From Teretinema zuelzerae (GTDB lineage: Bacteria > Spirochaetota > Spirochaetia > Treponematales > Treponemataceae): a stretch of DNA of 64,000 nucleotides. The DNA is taken from assembly GCF_021021555.1 (NCBI RefSeq), contig NZ_JAINWA010000001.1, positions 1,488,001 through 1,552,000 of the forward strand, given 5' to 3'. This document shows, piece by piece, positions 43,084 through 52,296 of the stretch (its first letter is position 1; each line of letters starts with the position of its first letter). A program made the position numbers and the translations under genes. The notes beneath the pieces were generated by a model that searched no databases, was not told the DNA's origin, and saw only the letters and a program-made list of their open reading frames with translations.

Positions 43084-44658
43084 TCAGCCGAGAATTTTCT
43101 TCAAGTCCGCTTCCGGCGTTGAAATGGGAGTCACATTCCACTTTTCAACCAGAACCTTCAGGACGTTAGAGGAAACGAAGGCAGGCAAGGTCGGTCCGAG
43201 GTAGATGTTTTTTATCCCCAGAGAGAGAAGCGTAAGCAGAACGCACACAGCCTTCTGTTCATACCAGGAAAGAACCAGGGTGAGGGGCAGCTCGTTGACT
43301 CCGCACTTGAACGCGTCCGCAAGAGCGAGCGCAACCTTGATCGCGCTGTACGAATCGTTGCACTGGCCCATATCCATAATTCTCGGCAAACCGCCGATTT
43401 CTCCCAGATCAAGATCGTTAAAGCGGAACTTTCCGCAGGCAAGCGTCAGAATCACCGAATCCTTCGGTGTTTGCTGTACAAAATCCGTATAGTAGTTTCT
43501 TCCGGGCTTCGCGCCGTCGCAGCCGCCGACCAGGAAGAAATGCTTGATCGCTCCGGTTTTTACCGCGTCGACAACCTTGTCAGCAACCGAAAGAACTGTT
43601 CCGTGGCCGAAGCCGGTGGTGAGCACATCGCCGCCGTTGATTCCGGTCATCTTTCGCGCTTCCCTGTAGCCGCCGAGTGCTTTCGCCTTAGCGATGACAG
43701 CGGAGAAATCCTTTTTCCCGTTTTTTTCGTCGATATGCACCATTCCGGGATATCCGACTACGCTGGTCGTAAAAATCCGGTCCGAATAAGAAGCCTTCGG
43801 CGGCATCAGACAGTTTGTCGTAAAAAGGAATGCTGCGGGAACTCCGTCGAATTCCTTTTGCTGATTCTGCCAGGCTGTTCCGAAATTTCCCTTCAGCTGC
43901 GGATGCTTCTTCAGTTCCGGATACGAATGACAGGGAAGCATTTCGCCGTGCGTATATACGTTTATGCCCGTGCCGTCGGTCTGCTCCAACAACTGCTTCA
44001 GGTCGTGCAGATCATGTCCAGTCACGACGATGAACGGACCGGGTTCTACATTGGTAGTAACCTTGGTGGGCACTGGAACACCGTACGTTCCGGTATTGGC
44101 GGCGTCGAGGATTTCCATGCACTTAAGGTTCGCCTGACCGAACTCCATGTTCAAATCCAGCAGCGTCGGAACGTCGAAATTAGAAGCCAAGGCTGAAAGG
44201 CCTTTGTAGAAGAACGAATAGACTCCCGGATCGCGCTTGCCCAGAGCCGCCGCGTGATGAGCATACGCCGCCATTCCCCTCATGCCGAAAAGCAACAGGG
44301 ATTTCAGGCTCCTCGCGTCTTCATCCTTCGAATTCCAGATCGTGTTCATATCAATTTCGCGCGAGTTTTCGGCTGAAGCCTTGAGTTTCGCCGTTTCATC
44401 GGCGATTTTCGCGCCAAGAGCGCTGATATCGGCATTGTCGAAATTGACATTGGTGATGGTCATGAAAAGAGCGTCCACGATCAAATCGTCGGTGACCACG
44501 GAAGCGCCTTTTTCAAGAGCGGATCGCGCGAGAGCGATAAGCTTGCCTGTAAGCGCATCCTGAAGATTAGCAGTATCTTCCTTTTTTCCGCACGCTCCGG
44601 ATACCGTGCAGCCCTTCCCCCCTACAGTTTGTTCGCATTGAAAACAGAACATCGACAT
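43084..44658 (-). CDS. hcp: Hybrid-cluster protein (Hcp)
   Basis: Protein of 524 residues, formerly called hydroxylamine reductase, now regarded mainly as an NO reductase in anaerobes. N-terminal cysteines MFCFQCEQTVGGKGCTVSGACG bind the first cluster. Hybrid-cluster ligands lie in VVTGHDLHDL, CHSYPEL, TTNCLMPP, GGCDGAKPGRNYYT and LACGKFRFN, followed by DMGQCNDSYSA. Length is normal for the class I/II form. No Hcr reductase gene is adjacent. An FNR-type palindrome lies about 55 bases upstream. Confidence 0.95.
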   Translation of the reverse strand: MSMFCFQCEQTVGGKGCTVSGACGKKEDTANLQDALTGKLIALARSALEKGASVVTDDLIVDALFMTITNVNFDNADISALGAKIADETAKLKASAENSREIDMNTIWNSKDEDARSLKSLLLFGMRGMAAYAHHAAALGKRDPGVYSFFYKGLSALASNFDVPTLLDLNMEFGQANLKCMEILDAANTGTYGVPVPTKVTTNVEPGPFIVVTGHDLHDLKQLLEQTDGTGINVYTHGEMLPCHSYPELKKHPQLKGNFGTAWQNQQKEFDGVPAAFLFTTNCLMPPKASYSDRIFTTSVVGYPGMVHIDEKNGKKDFSAVIAKAKALGGYREARKMTGINGGDVLTTGFGHGTVLSVADKVVDAVKTGAIKHFFLVGGCDGAKPGRNYYTDFVQQTPKDSVILTLACGKFRFNDLDLGEIGGLPRIMDMGQCNDSYSAIKVALALADAFKCGVNELPLTLVLSWYEQKAVCVLLTLLSLGIKNIYLGPTLPAFVSSNVLKVLVEKWNVTPISTPEADLKKILG

Positions 44659-44712
44659 TTGGCAACCTCCTATTGGTTGTTCTAATCATATGTTCTCAAG
44701 CATTCTTCTGCT

Positions 44713-44726
44713 GTTGCAAATGCAAC
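44713..44726. promoter_or_regulatory. FNR/HcpR-type palindrome upstream of hcp
   Basis: GTTGC-AAAT-GCAAC: perfect 5-4-5 inverted repeat, the geometry of Crp/Fnr-family operators, 55-68 bases before the hcp start. HcpR-type regulators are known to control hcp in many anaerobes. Confidence 0.6.
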
Positions 44727-44743
44727 ACGAAAAAGAGATGCCC

Positions 44744-45520
44744 CTACCTTTCGCACACGCCGATGGTCAAAAACGACTCAGGGGACCAGGGGCTGCCGGT
44801 AAAGTCTCCATAAAAAGACACATGGGAGAAACCTGAACCGTGAAGCATTTCCAAAAGTTTGTCTTTTTTCAGCGGATTCAGAAGCGTCGACGATTGCAGC
44901 TCCAGCTCTTTTTCGCCGTCCTCAAGTATGGTATCGAAAGAAATGAGACCGTCAGGACCAGGCAGCGAATAATACCGCTCGAAGCTGACGTCGTCATGAA
45001 GAATCACCGGCAAACCGCGAATTTCCCGGGCGATAATCCGGTCGTAATTGAGTATCTGAAAAACAAAGACTCCCTCCGTCTCCAGAATATTTCCGACCTG
45101 CGTGAGAAAGCCGGTAACGGAACCAGGGTCGGTAAGATGAACCAGAGTATTGCCCAAACAGGTAATAAAGCTGAATTCGTCTTCGGGGAACAGGCTTTCA
45201 AGAGCTGTCATATCGCCGTTTAACAGCTCTACTTTACCGCTTTCTCCTGGATACATCTTTTCAGCCGCGAGTTGAAGCAGCCTTTCGTTGAGATCTATCC
45301 CGACAAGGCGTTTAAATCGTTCTGTGAACATAGAGAGAACGGTTCCCGTTGCGCAGCCGATGTCGAGAAAGGAGTTCGGCTGAACCGGGTTTTTACCGTC
45401 GCGAATTCCGCCGGCCCATTCGGAGGAAGGATTCAGCACATGGTTAAGGAATGATTCCTGAACAGGATCATACGGGAATATCAGATCATAATAAGGCGCA
45501 AGTCCGGAATAAAAATCCAT
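44744..45520 (-). CDS. Class I SAM-dependent methyltransferase
   Basis: Protein of 258 residues. SAM motif SFLDIGCATGTVLSMF (about 50-65) and GIDLNERLLQLA. Paralogue of the protein at 10815-11627 (shared DFY...YYD..FP N-terminus and DFTGSPWSPESF C-terminus). AGGAGG lies 6 bases before the ATG at 45520, so the longer frame is ignored. Downstream of the Trp-rich unknown gene by 10 bases, likely the same transcript. Substrate unknown. Confidence 0.88.
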   Translation of the reverse strand: MDFYSGLAPYYDLIFPYDPVQESFLNHVLNPSSEWAGGIRDGKNPVQPNSFLDIGCATGTVLSMFTERFKRLVGIDLNERLLQLAAEKMYPGESGKVELLNGDMTALESLFPEDEFSFITCLGNTLVHLTDPGSVTGFLTQVGNILETEGVFVFQILNYDRIIAREIRGLPVILHDDVSFERYYSLPGPDGLISFDTILEDGEKELELQSSTLLNPLKKDKLLEMLHGSGFSHVSFYGDFTGSPWSPESFLTIGVCER

Positions 45521-45530
45521 AGAATCCTCC

Positions 45531-46037
45531 TCAAATCTTTCTGCTATCGTACGCCCAATGCAACAAGGCCTGTCTCTGCCTCCTCCTGCATCCGAGATCT
45601 CCGGGTTCACAATGCGCGCGGATTTGAGACGCGTGCCGAGACATAGCCTTCCACCTGCGAATCTGCCGGTCGTCGTCGGGGCATCTTCTTCCCATCCAGT
45701 ACCTGCAGTACCACTGAAACCAACCCCGAGGATCTTCCTCGTAAATCCAGCCCTTGGCCCTCCAGTACCACAAGGGTTTTGAGGCGTTCACCAGGAAGTA
45801 ATTCAACTCGCTTCGATGCGATTCATGGCAAAGGCGGGCGTTTTCGAACCATTCAGCCGGAAATTCCTCAAGACAGTCTGTCATGTATTTTCCGCCGAAT
45901 ACTCCCAGTTCAAGCATTTCCTTCGGGGTCAACTCCGGTTTGAAAAACGGATCGAAGTTTTCGCCGGGCGCTTCCGTCCTGTAATAGCAGTAGCCGTGCT
46001 GCATTAAATCGTTCACGATCACCAATCGAGGCTCCAT
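45531..46037 (-). CDS. Conserved Trp-rich protein of unknown function
   Basis: Protein of 168 residues, unusually rich in Trp, Tyr, Arg and Cys and without signal or membrane segment. The C-terminal block (DPRGWFQWYCRYWMGRR, then DRQIRRWKAMSRHASQI and RQRQALLHWAYDSRKI) looks strongly conserved, and I recall similar proteins across bacteria, fungi and plants, with no function known to me. The start METRL-type region (MEPRLVIVNDLMQHGY) seems natural. Confidence 0.75.
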   Translation of the reverse strand: MEPRLVIVNDLMQHGYCYYRTEAPGENFDPFFKPELTPKEMLELGVFGGKYMTDCLEEFPAEWFENARLCHESHRSELNYFLVNASKPLWYWRAKGWIYEEDPRGWFQWYCRYWMGRRCPDDDRQIRRWKAMSRHASQIRAHCEPGDLGCRRRQRQALLHWAYDSRKI

Positions 46038-46086
46038 ACTTCAATCTTTATGGACAAACACCTTGCCGTCAAGGTACATTCGTGAG

Positions 46087-46752
46087 ATGTTTAAGCGTTG
46101 TTATCGGTGCTACAAACCCCAAAAAGCCTGTTTATGCGACTATATTCGCCCGATCGATACCGGAATCAAGTTCGTATTGTTAATGCATCCGAAGGAAGCA
46201 TATCAACAGAAAACCGGAACAGGGCGCTTGGCTTCCCAAAGTCTGATCGATTCGGAAATACTCATCGGCATCGATTTCACCGATAACGCGCGTCTGAACG
46301 CCTTGCTGGATTCTTCGGGAGAAGGGGCAGCATACCAGCCTTTTTTGCTTTTTCCCGGGGAGAAGGCATGGCACACGGAAGATCCGGGGTTTCCGGATTT
46401 GTTGAGCGGAAAAAAGCCGTTGGTCATCATCGTGGACGCAACATGGTTTTTCGCCAAAAAAATACTCAGGCTCAGTTCCAATCTTCATGATTTGCCGACG
46501 CTGTCGTTCAGAAACAGCTATCGCTCGCAATTCGAGTTTAAAACACAGCCGGCTCCGGAATGTCTTTCGACGATCGAATCGGCCTACTACCTCATAGAAG
46601 AGTTCAAATCGAATAATCTGATTTCAGCCGAAGTCGACCCGAGCGGTCTCATGAAGGTATTTCATGAGATGGTCCGATACCAGCTTGCATGCGAGCAGAT
46701 CCGCCATGAGGCCATGGCGGCCGAGCTCTATCCGGAGTTATTTCAGAACTAA
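46087..46752 (+). CDS. DTW-domain protein, tRNA aminocarboxypropyltransferase type
   Basis: About 221 residues. N-terminal CYRCYKPQKACLC cysteine cluster, LMHPKEAYQQKTGTGRLA, and VDATWFFAKKILR in the place of the D-x-T-W motif. DTW proteins TapT/TuaA add the acp group to uridine in tRNA. The ATG at 46087 is chosen over a TTG at 46063. The gene overlaps the convergent DUF4139 gene by 15 bases. Confidence 0.85.
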   Translation: MFKRCYRCYKPQKACLCDYIRPIDTGIKFVLLMHPKEAYQQKTGTGRLASQSLIDSEILIGIDFTDNARLNALLDSSGEGAAYQPFLLFPGEKAWHTEDPGFPDLLSGKKPLVIIVDATWFFAKKILRLSSNLHDLPTLSFRNSYRSQFEFKTQPAPECLSTIESAYYLIEEFKSNNLISAEVDPSGLMKVFHEMVRYQLACEQIRHEAMAAELYPELFQN

Positions 46753-48804
46753 CGCGGCTAAATAGTTCTCGAATTTGGCTTTCTTCGCTTCTGCTATTTT
46801 CATCGCGCTTTCGATGCCGGCTTCTGCCTCGTCTATGTCTTTTTCGCTCGCGGCAAGACGCATGAGATAGTCTTTACCCTGGGCGGTATCAGCTCCCGTT
46901 GCCGACAAATTCTGGCGAATCCGCTCTTGAGTCGCAAAAAGCCTGTCTCTCGAGGTTTCCAAAGTATGGACTTCGTTTTGAGCCGATTCATAATCCCGCT
47001 TCAAGGCTGCCGCTCTTTCGAGCGCCGAACGCAGCTCTGCCGAGAATTCTCCCGAGGCTGCATAACTCAATAGACTGTCGGTAGTCAGCCGAATAATCGC
47101 AATTCGCTCTTCAGCCGGCCTCTGTTCGACCACGACAAATGATTGTTCGGCGCCGGCGGGAAGTTGAAACTTGAAACGATACTCGTCGTCCGTTCGGCTA
47201 TCGCTCATCTTCGGCTCTGCCAATTCGGCACCGGCGCGAACCGGATGCTCAAGCAAAACAGTTCTGTCCCGGGAATCTGTGTTCTTAAGCGCATATTCTG
47301 TTCTATATTCGGTTGTTTTAAGCAGTGTTAAGACGCCGCCGGAAATTCGCGCGGCCCTGGTTGTTCGGGTTTCGCTTTTAAATACCGCGCCCGTTACCGA
47401 AAGATCGTCTCCCCATGAAATAACGCCTTCGCCTTTTTCAGGAACAAAATCCAATAACGCGTCGCCGGCATAAAGGCCGTCTTCCAAAACAACGACGGGT
47501 CCTGCAGGAAGGCTCATGCCGGCATTGTTTCGCAGTCTTGCGCCGAAGCGCGGATGAACAAGTCCGCGAGCTGAGGCCTCGGCGCCGGAAAAGAGAGAAA
47601 ATTGCTCGACCTCTATCGCTCCCTGAACCAGAGGAACCATTATGCTTCTATGACGGGGAACGGTAATTTCCCCGTCGGTAGTAAAACGGAACAGAGTGCC
47701 CGGCCTATCGCCTCTAACAGCATCGTACGACGTATTCTCTACCGACGGAGCGGCTTCAGGATAGCCGTATGCGTATTCGTCGGCCTCCAGTTCTGCCGCT
47801 TTGGCGGATTTGTACAGCCTTTGTTCATCAACCGGTGACGGAGCGGCCCGCTCGGCATACAAAGGAGAAAAACCGGATGAATGGCTTTCGGGCCTTGCCG
47901 TTCCCGCGTTTGAAAGAGGAACCACCGGTCTTTCGACGTACACGGGAGTATATAATGGTTGGATAAAGGAGGCCGGCCTTCCATTTAAAAACGAAAGAGA
48001 CACGGAAGTCCAATCCTGAGCGCTCGTATTATCGGCCAGAGCCCATCCCTGAAGAAATCCGGAATCTTTCGCGAGGGACAGCCGCCAGGATGTTTTCCAA
48101 ACCGGCGAGGCGACGACGTATGAAACGCTTACTGTCCGGGATGTTGTTCCGGGCAGAAGAATCCGCACAGATTTTCTGTCCTGCGAATACCCGTTTTTTA
48201 TAATTCCGAGAGCGGTTGCGAGATCTGCATTGACGACAGGATCTGTAAATACGATGCCCTTTATCTCGGACAGCGAGAACCTTTGTAAAACCCCGGACGC
48301 CGAGACAGTGATCCATATTTCAGTTTCTTTCGGGTATAGAACTCTGCCTTCAAGGTCCTCCCCGTTAAAAACCCGGTCGACTCCGACGAGCATGCCTTTC
48401 GCCGCGACAGACGTCTGAACCTCTATCTCCTCGCCCTTTAATCGATTCAGAATTTCCGGGAAATCGGGAGAATCGGAAAGATCAATCCGCAGACTTTCCA
48501 GCGTTCTTCGGGCCGTGTCTCCGCTTTCGTAGGCGACCGACGGCTTCACGGACCCCGCGTCGATCACAGTAAGCGATTTCAGCACATCGTCCATTTCGGA
48601 TTCCGAGAAAAAGAGCTCGATTTCGGCATTTCCGGCGACTGTTCCCCGATGTTCGAAAAAAGCCACGCCGGACGAAAAAAGCGATACAGACCTCAAAGGA
48701 AGATCGACGTCCGAGTACCGAGCGGGCTGTTGTGCAAACCCGAACGCCCCTGCGTACAGCCCAAGTAAAACCGGTATTATTTTCTTTCTTCCTGTTGCCA
48801 TCAT
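46738..48804 (-). CDS. DUF4139-domain exported protein
   Basis: About 688 residues, with a signal peptide (KKIIPVLLGLYAGAFGFAQQ) and a DUF4139-type core (SLFSSGVAFFEHRGTV at the start, then VASPVWKTSWRLSL, and LKNTDSRDRTVLLEHPVR). The C-terminal 90 residues are coiled coil. The start is an ATG at 48804 or 48801. GGGAGGG is close to both. The junction with the upstream hydrolase gene is an ATGA/TGATG overlap. The frame also extends upstream to 49494, but that part is antisense to the hydrolase gene and is not real. Confidence 0.85.
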   Translation of the reverse strand: MMATGRKKIIPVLLGLYAGAFGFAQQPARYSDVDLPLRSVSLFSSGVAFFEHRGTVAGNAEIELFFSESEMDDVLKSLTVIDAGSVKPSVAYESGDTARRTLESLRIDLSDSPDFPEILNRLKGEEIEVQTSVAAKGMLVGVDRVFNGEDLEGRVLYPKETEIWITVSASGVLQRFSLSEIKGIVFTDPVVNADLATALGIIKNGYSQDRKSVRILLPGTTSRTVSVSYVVASPVWKTSWRLSLAKDSGFLQGWALADNTSAQDWTSVSLSFLNGRPASFIQPLYTPVYVERPVVPLSNAGTARPESHSSGFSPLYAERAAPSPVDEQRLYKSAKAAELEADEYAYGYPEAAPSVENTSYDAVRGDRPGTLFRFTTDGEITVPRHRSIMVPLVQGAIEVEQFSLFSGAEASARGLVHPRFGARLRNNAGMSLPAGPVVVLEDGLYAGDALLDFVPEKGEGVISWGDDLSVTGAVFKSETRTTRAARISGGVLTLLKTTEYRTEYALKNTDSRDRTVLLEHPVRAGAELAEPKMSDSRTDDEYRFKFQLPAGAEQSFVVVEQRPAEERIAIIRLTTDSLLSYAASGEFSAELRSALERAAALKRDYESAQNEVHTLETSRDRLFATQERIRQNLSATGADTAQGKDYLMRLAASEKDIDEAEAGIESAMKIAEAKKAKFENYLAALVLK

Positions 48805-49796
48805 ACCCTCCCGGATAAATCGATTATTTTTTTCATGTATAACTCCGGAGCGTAGAAATACGCGCCGATATGCGGCGCATCCGGAATCACAACGACTTCG
48901 AAAGCAAGAGAGTCCGCCGCCGCAAGGAAGGATCTCACCATTCCTATCGGCACCAGAACGTCCTTTTGCCCATGAAACAAAATAACCGGGACGGGGATAC
49001 TTTTTAATGCGTTTTTCGGCGTCATTCTGCTGAACCCGATTCCGGACAGAACTAAACTCGCGAGATCGGCGCCGGCAAGAAGCGCGAAGCTCATCACGCG
49101 ATTCGGAAAAATCATTCTGATTAAACGCAGAAACACCGGCGCGTAGGCGGCGTAGGACGAATCGGCGATAATTCCTTTCACTAAGGGCGAAATGCTTTTT
49201 GCCTTTCCGCCGTACAACAGCACCGTCGCCGCGCCCATGGAGACTCCGTGCAAAAAAACGCGTGAGCCGGGAAGCCTTTTTTCCAGATCCAACAACCACG
49301 CGCCGATGTCGTCTGCCTCGCGAACGCCCATCGTCCGCTTTGTCCCTTCGCTTTCGCCGTGGGCGCGCTGATCGATAACAAGAACGTTCCATCCGTTCCC
49401 GTGATATTCTTCGGCCTGATACCCCATCCCTGCGCCCGAGTCCTGCATTCCATGCACTATAACCGCGCAATTCGCCGCGTCCGGAACTTTCCACAACCAG
49501 CCGGATAGCAGTAATCCGTCAAAGGAATGAACCGTTATCGGTTCAACCTCTCCGGAATCGACCCTGGCATACCATCGTTCCTTCGCCGCGTTCAAAGGCT
49601 CCATCACCCGCGGATCGCGGGTATGAGCTTTCATAACAGTCGTGTGTTCTGCCTGCGAAACGCTCTTCGTATCCAAATGAGCATGATCATTCGTCAAGGA
49701 CGTTAAATACAGTATAACGCCGGCGCTCATGATAAAAACGACGGCCCCGAACAGGCACAGAGACAGGAATACGGCGAAAACAATCCAAAACGACAA
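48801..49796 (-). CDS. Membrane-anchored alpha/beta hydrolase
   Basis: About 331 residues. One N-terminal membrane helix (FWIVFAVFLSLCLFGAVVFI), then an alpha/beta hydrolase with HGMQDSG, the nucleophile in HGVSMGAAT, Asp in FHGQKDVLVP and His in DAPHIGAY. The open frame begins at a TTG (49811), but GGAGG lies 8 bases before the TTG at 49796 instead. Likely an esterase or peptidase-like enzyme facing the periplasm; substrate unknown. Confidence 0.82.
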   Translation of the reverse strand: MSFWIVFAVFLSLCLFGAVVFIMSAGVILYLTSLTNDHAHLDTKSVSQAEHTTVMKAHTRDPRVMEPLNAAKERWYARVDSGEVEPITVHSFDGLLLSGWLWKVPDAANCAVIVHGMQDSGAGMGYQAEEYHGNGWNVLVIDQRAHGESEGTKRTMGVREADDIGAWLLDLEKRLPGSRVFLHGVSMGAATVLLYGGKAKSISPLVKGIIADSSYAAYAPVFLRLIRMIFPNRVMSFALLAGADLASLVLSGIGFSRMTPKNALKSIPVPVILFHGQKDVLVPIGMVRSFLAAADSLAFEVVVIPDAPHIGAYFYAPELYMKKIIDLSGRV

Positions 49797-49833
49797 AGGG
49801 ACGGCCTCCAAACATCAACGGTCTATCAACATG

Positions 49834-49842
49834 TTATACACA
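49834..49842 (+). promoter_or_regulatory. DnaA-box-like sequence TTATACACA
   Basis: Perfect match to TTATNCACA in the 37-52 base gap between the AGCS and hydrolase genes. A single site; could be chance. Confidence 0.3.
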
Positions 49843-49848
49843 ACTTGT

Positions 49849-51204
49849 TCATTTCTTTGAATTGCGGATCCGCAGTTTTTTTTCTTTGCGCAGAATTTCG
49901 TTAAAGTCCTTCGACTCGCTCACGATTACGCCGGACAAGGCCAATAAGCCGATAAGGTTCGGAATCGCCATCAGCCCGTTGAAGACATCCGAAATATTCC
50001 AGATCATATCCAGATTGGTGGAAAGAGCTCCGATTCCTGCAACCGCTATGAACAACACGCGGTACGGCATGATCAGCCGCTGGCCGAACAGATAATTGAT
50101 GCACCGTTCTCCGTAATACGACCAGCCGAGGACCGTCGAATACGCGAACAGGAAAAGACCGATTGTAACAATATACGGCCCGATTCCCCCTACGAAAATT
50201 CTGAACGACGACATGGTGAGTTCGGCGCCTTTCAAACCGGTTTCATACTCCCCGCCCATGACTAGAATAATGCCGGTCATTGAGCAGATGACGATGGTGT
50301 CCAGGAATACCTGCGTCATGGAAACGAGGGCCTGTCTTCCGGGATGGTCGCAGATAGCGGCTGCCGCGGCGATAGGAGCCGATCCGAGGCCTGCTTCGTT
50401 CGAAAAAACGCCGCGTGCCACGCCGTAGCGAATAGCCGCACCCGCCAAACCTCCGGCAATCGCCTGCGATGAAAACGCGCTCGAGAATATCACCGAGAAG
50501 ACAGCCGGAAGCAATTCATAATTTGAAACAATCACGAATAAGCTAATGCTTACGTAAAAAATCATCATAAAAGGCACAAAAAACGATACAACCTTTCCTA
50601 TCGTCTTTATCCCCCCCAAAATAACCAACGCGAGAGTAATCATTAAAAAGACGGCCGTAATATGAACAGGAATTTGGAACGTGCCCCGTATCGCCGACGC
50701 TATTGAATTTGTCTGAACCCCGCATCCAATCCCGAACGAGGCTATTACGGCAAAAAAGGCGAAGATCAATCCAAGCCACCTGGCGTTCAATCCTTTTTCT
50801 ATATAATACATCGGGCCGCCGGCCATCATGCCCTTCGAATCCGTTTCTCTGTATTTAACCGCGAGAATCGCCTCGCCGTATTTTGTCGCCATTCCGACAA
50901 AGGCGCTGAGCCACATCCATACCAGAGCCCCAGGCCCGCCGACAACCACGGCAGTCGCGACCCCGACGATGTTGCCGGTTCCGACAGTCGCGGCCAATGC
51001 CGTCATCAAAGCCTGATAATGCGAAATATCGCCGGCGGACTCATGATCCTGGTGCGGCGAAAAAGCCTGTTTTAATGCAAACGGCAATTGGGTGAGCTGC
51101 AACCCTTTAAGCCGAATAGTCAGATACAGACCGGTTCCCATCAATAACACGAGGACGGGAGGTCCCCAGACAAAATCAGATACCAACGACAACACTCGTT
51201 CCAT
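49849..51204 (-). CDS. AGCS-family alanine/glycine:sodium symporter
   Basis: Protein of 451 residues with about ten membrane helices. Family signatures: GTGNIVGVATAVVVGGPGALVWMW, AGGPMYYIEKGL, FSNEAGLGSAPIAAAAA. Imports alanine or glycine with Na+ (sometimes H+). AAGGATT lies before the ATG. Confidence 0.95.
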   Translation of the reverse strand: MERVLSLVSDFVWGPPVLVLLMGTGLYLTIRLKGLQLTQLPFALKQAFSPHQDHESAGDISHYQALMTALAATVGTGNIVGVATAVVVGGPGALVWMWLSAFVGMATKYGEAILAVKYRETDSKGMMAGGPMYYIEKGLNARWLGLIFAFFAVIASFGIGCGVQTNSIASAIRGTFQIPVHITAVFLMITLALVILGGIKTIGKVVSFFVPFMMIFYVSISLFVIVSNYELLPAVFSVIFSSAFSSQAIAGGLAGAAIRYGVARGVFSNEAGLGSAPIAAAAAICDHPGRQALVSMTQVFLDTIVICSMTGIILVMGGEYETGLKGAELTMSSFRIFVGGIGPYIVTIGLFLFAYSTVLGWSYYGERCINYLFGQRLIMPYRVLFIAVAGIGALSTNLDMIWNISDVFNGLMAIPNLIGLLALSGVIVSESKDFNEILRKEKKLRIRNSKK

Positions 51205-51288
51205 GACACAATCCTTGATGTGAGATTAAATGAGAATACAGTATACTACGACTCACCGCTCATTGTATTAGAAATCCTCCCTGGAACA

Positions 51289-51297
51289 TGCTATAAT
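51289..51297 (+). promoter_or_regulatory. Extended -10 promoter of the MoxR operon
   Basis: TG-C-TATAAT (51289-51297) with no good -35. The transcript would begin around 51304, 3 bases before the ATG at 51307, where no ribosome site is visible: candidate leaderless mRNA. Confidence 0.5.
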
Positions 51298-51306
51298 CCT
51301 TCCCAC

Positions 51307-52296
51307 ATGAATACCCAAATCTCGTCCGCAAAAATCATCGAAGGACTCTCTCAGGTCATCCAGGGAAAAAGAGATCAAATCGAACTTTTCACCGCGGCAG
51401 TTTTCGCCGGCGGCCACGTTCTCATAGAGGATTATCCGGGTTTGGGAAAAACAACCTTGGCGCGAAGCCTTGCGGCTTTAGTCGCCAGCGGTACGGACAA
51501 CGACCGGAGCGCGACTTTTTCCAGAATTCAATTTACACCGGACTTATTGCCCTATGATATTACCGGAGTCGATGTGTTCAATTCCGATACGCATTCTTTC
51601 GATTTTATTCCCGGACCTGTTTTTTCAGATATTCTGCTTGCGGACGAAATCAACCGCACCACGCCGAAGGTTCAATCAGCGCTGCTTGAAGTTATGGCCG
51701 AACGGCAGGTAACGCAGGGCGGGAAGACGCGAAAGGTAAGTCCTGTCTTTTTTGTCGTAGCCACCCAGAATCCCGTTGAGACGGAAGGAACCTATCCCCT
51801 TCCGGCCGCCCAGCTCGATAGGTTTATGATGAGGCTGTCTCTGGGGTACCCTGATTTCGAAGCAGAAGCGATTATTCTCAAACAGGATCCAGAAAAATCG
51901 ATCTTGCCGACGCTCAACCCCGTCCTGCACACAAGCGATCTGCTTTTTTCGCGCGAAGAACAAAAAACGGTATGGTGCCATCCAGCGCTGGAACGAATGA
52001 TTCTTTCGTTCATCAGGAAGACGAGAACACACAAAGACATTAAACTCGGCGCGTCTCCCCGGGGCGCCCTCCTCCTTCTACATGCGGCGAGGGCTCTGGC
52101 ACTTATCAGGGGCAGAAACTGGATAGAAGATACCGATATTTTCGATCTCTCGGGTCCGATCCTGGCGCACCGCCTTGTCCCGAAAAATTCAAGTTCTTCC
52201 GTTCCGCTGATCATAACCGACATCCTTGAATCCTGTTTTTCTGAAATGAATAAAAACACCGATTGGACCCGCGAAGCATATGATTCGACTTCATAA
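51307..52296 (+). CDS. MoxR-family AAA+ ATPase
   Basis: Protein of 329 residues. Walker A EDYPGLGKTT, Walker B ILLADEINRTTPKVQ, sensor VVATQNPVETEGTYPLPAAQLDRF and an arginine finger-type region. MoxR ATPases commonly help fold or activate proteins with their DUF58/VWA partners. First gene of MoxR-DUF58-transglutaminase. It overlaps the DUF58 gene by 17 bases. Confidence 0.95.
   Translation: MNTQISSAKIIEGLSQVIQGKRDQIELFTAAVFAGGHVLIEDYPGLGKTTLARSLAALVASGTDNDRSATFSRIQFTPDLLPYDITGVDVFNSDTHSFDFIPGPVFSDILLADEINRTTPKVQSALLEVMAERQVTQGGKTRKVSPVFFVVATQNPVETEGTYPLPAAQLDRFMMRLSLGYPDFEAEAIILKQDPEKSILPTLNPVLHTSDLLFSREEQKTVWCHPALERMILSFIRKTRTHKDIKLGASPRGALLLLHAARALALIRGRNWIEDTDIFDLSGPILAHRLVPKNSSSSVPLIITDILESCFSEMNKNTDWTREAYDSTS

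Noticed and set aside
48805-49494. A 230-residue N-terminal extension of the DUF4139 protein
   Set aside because: It is Arg/Gly-rich shadow sequence in the other frame of the hydrolase gene, and the signal peptide and ribosome site point to 48804/48801.
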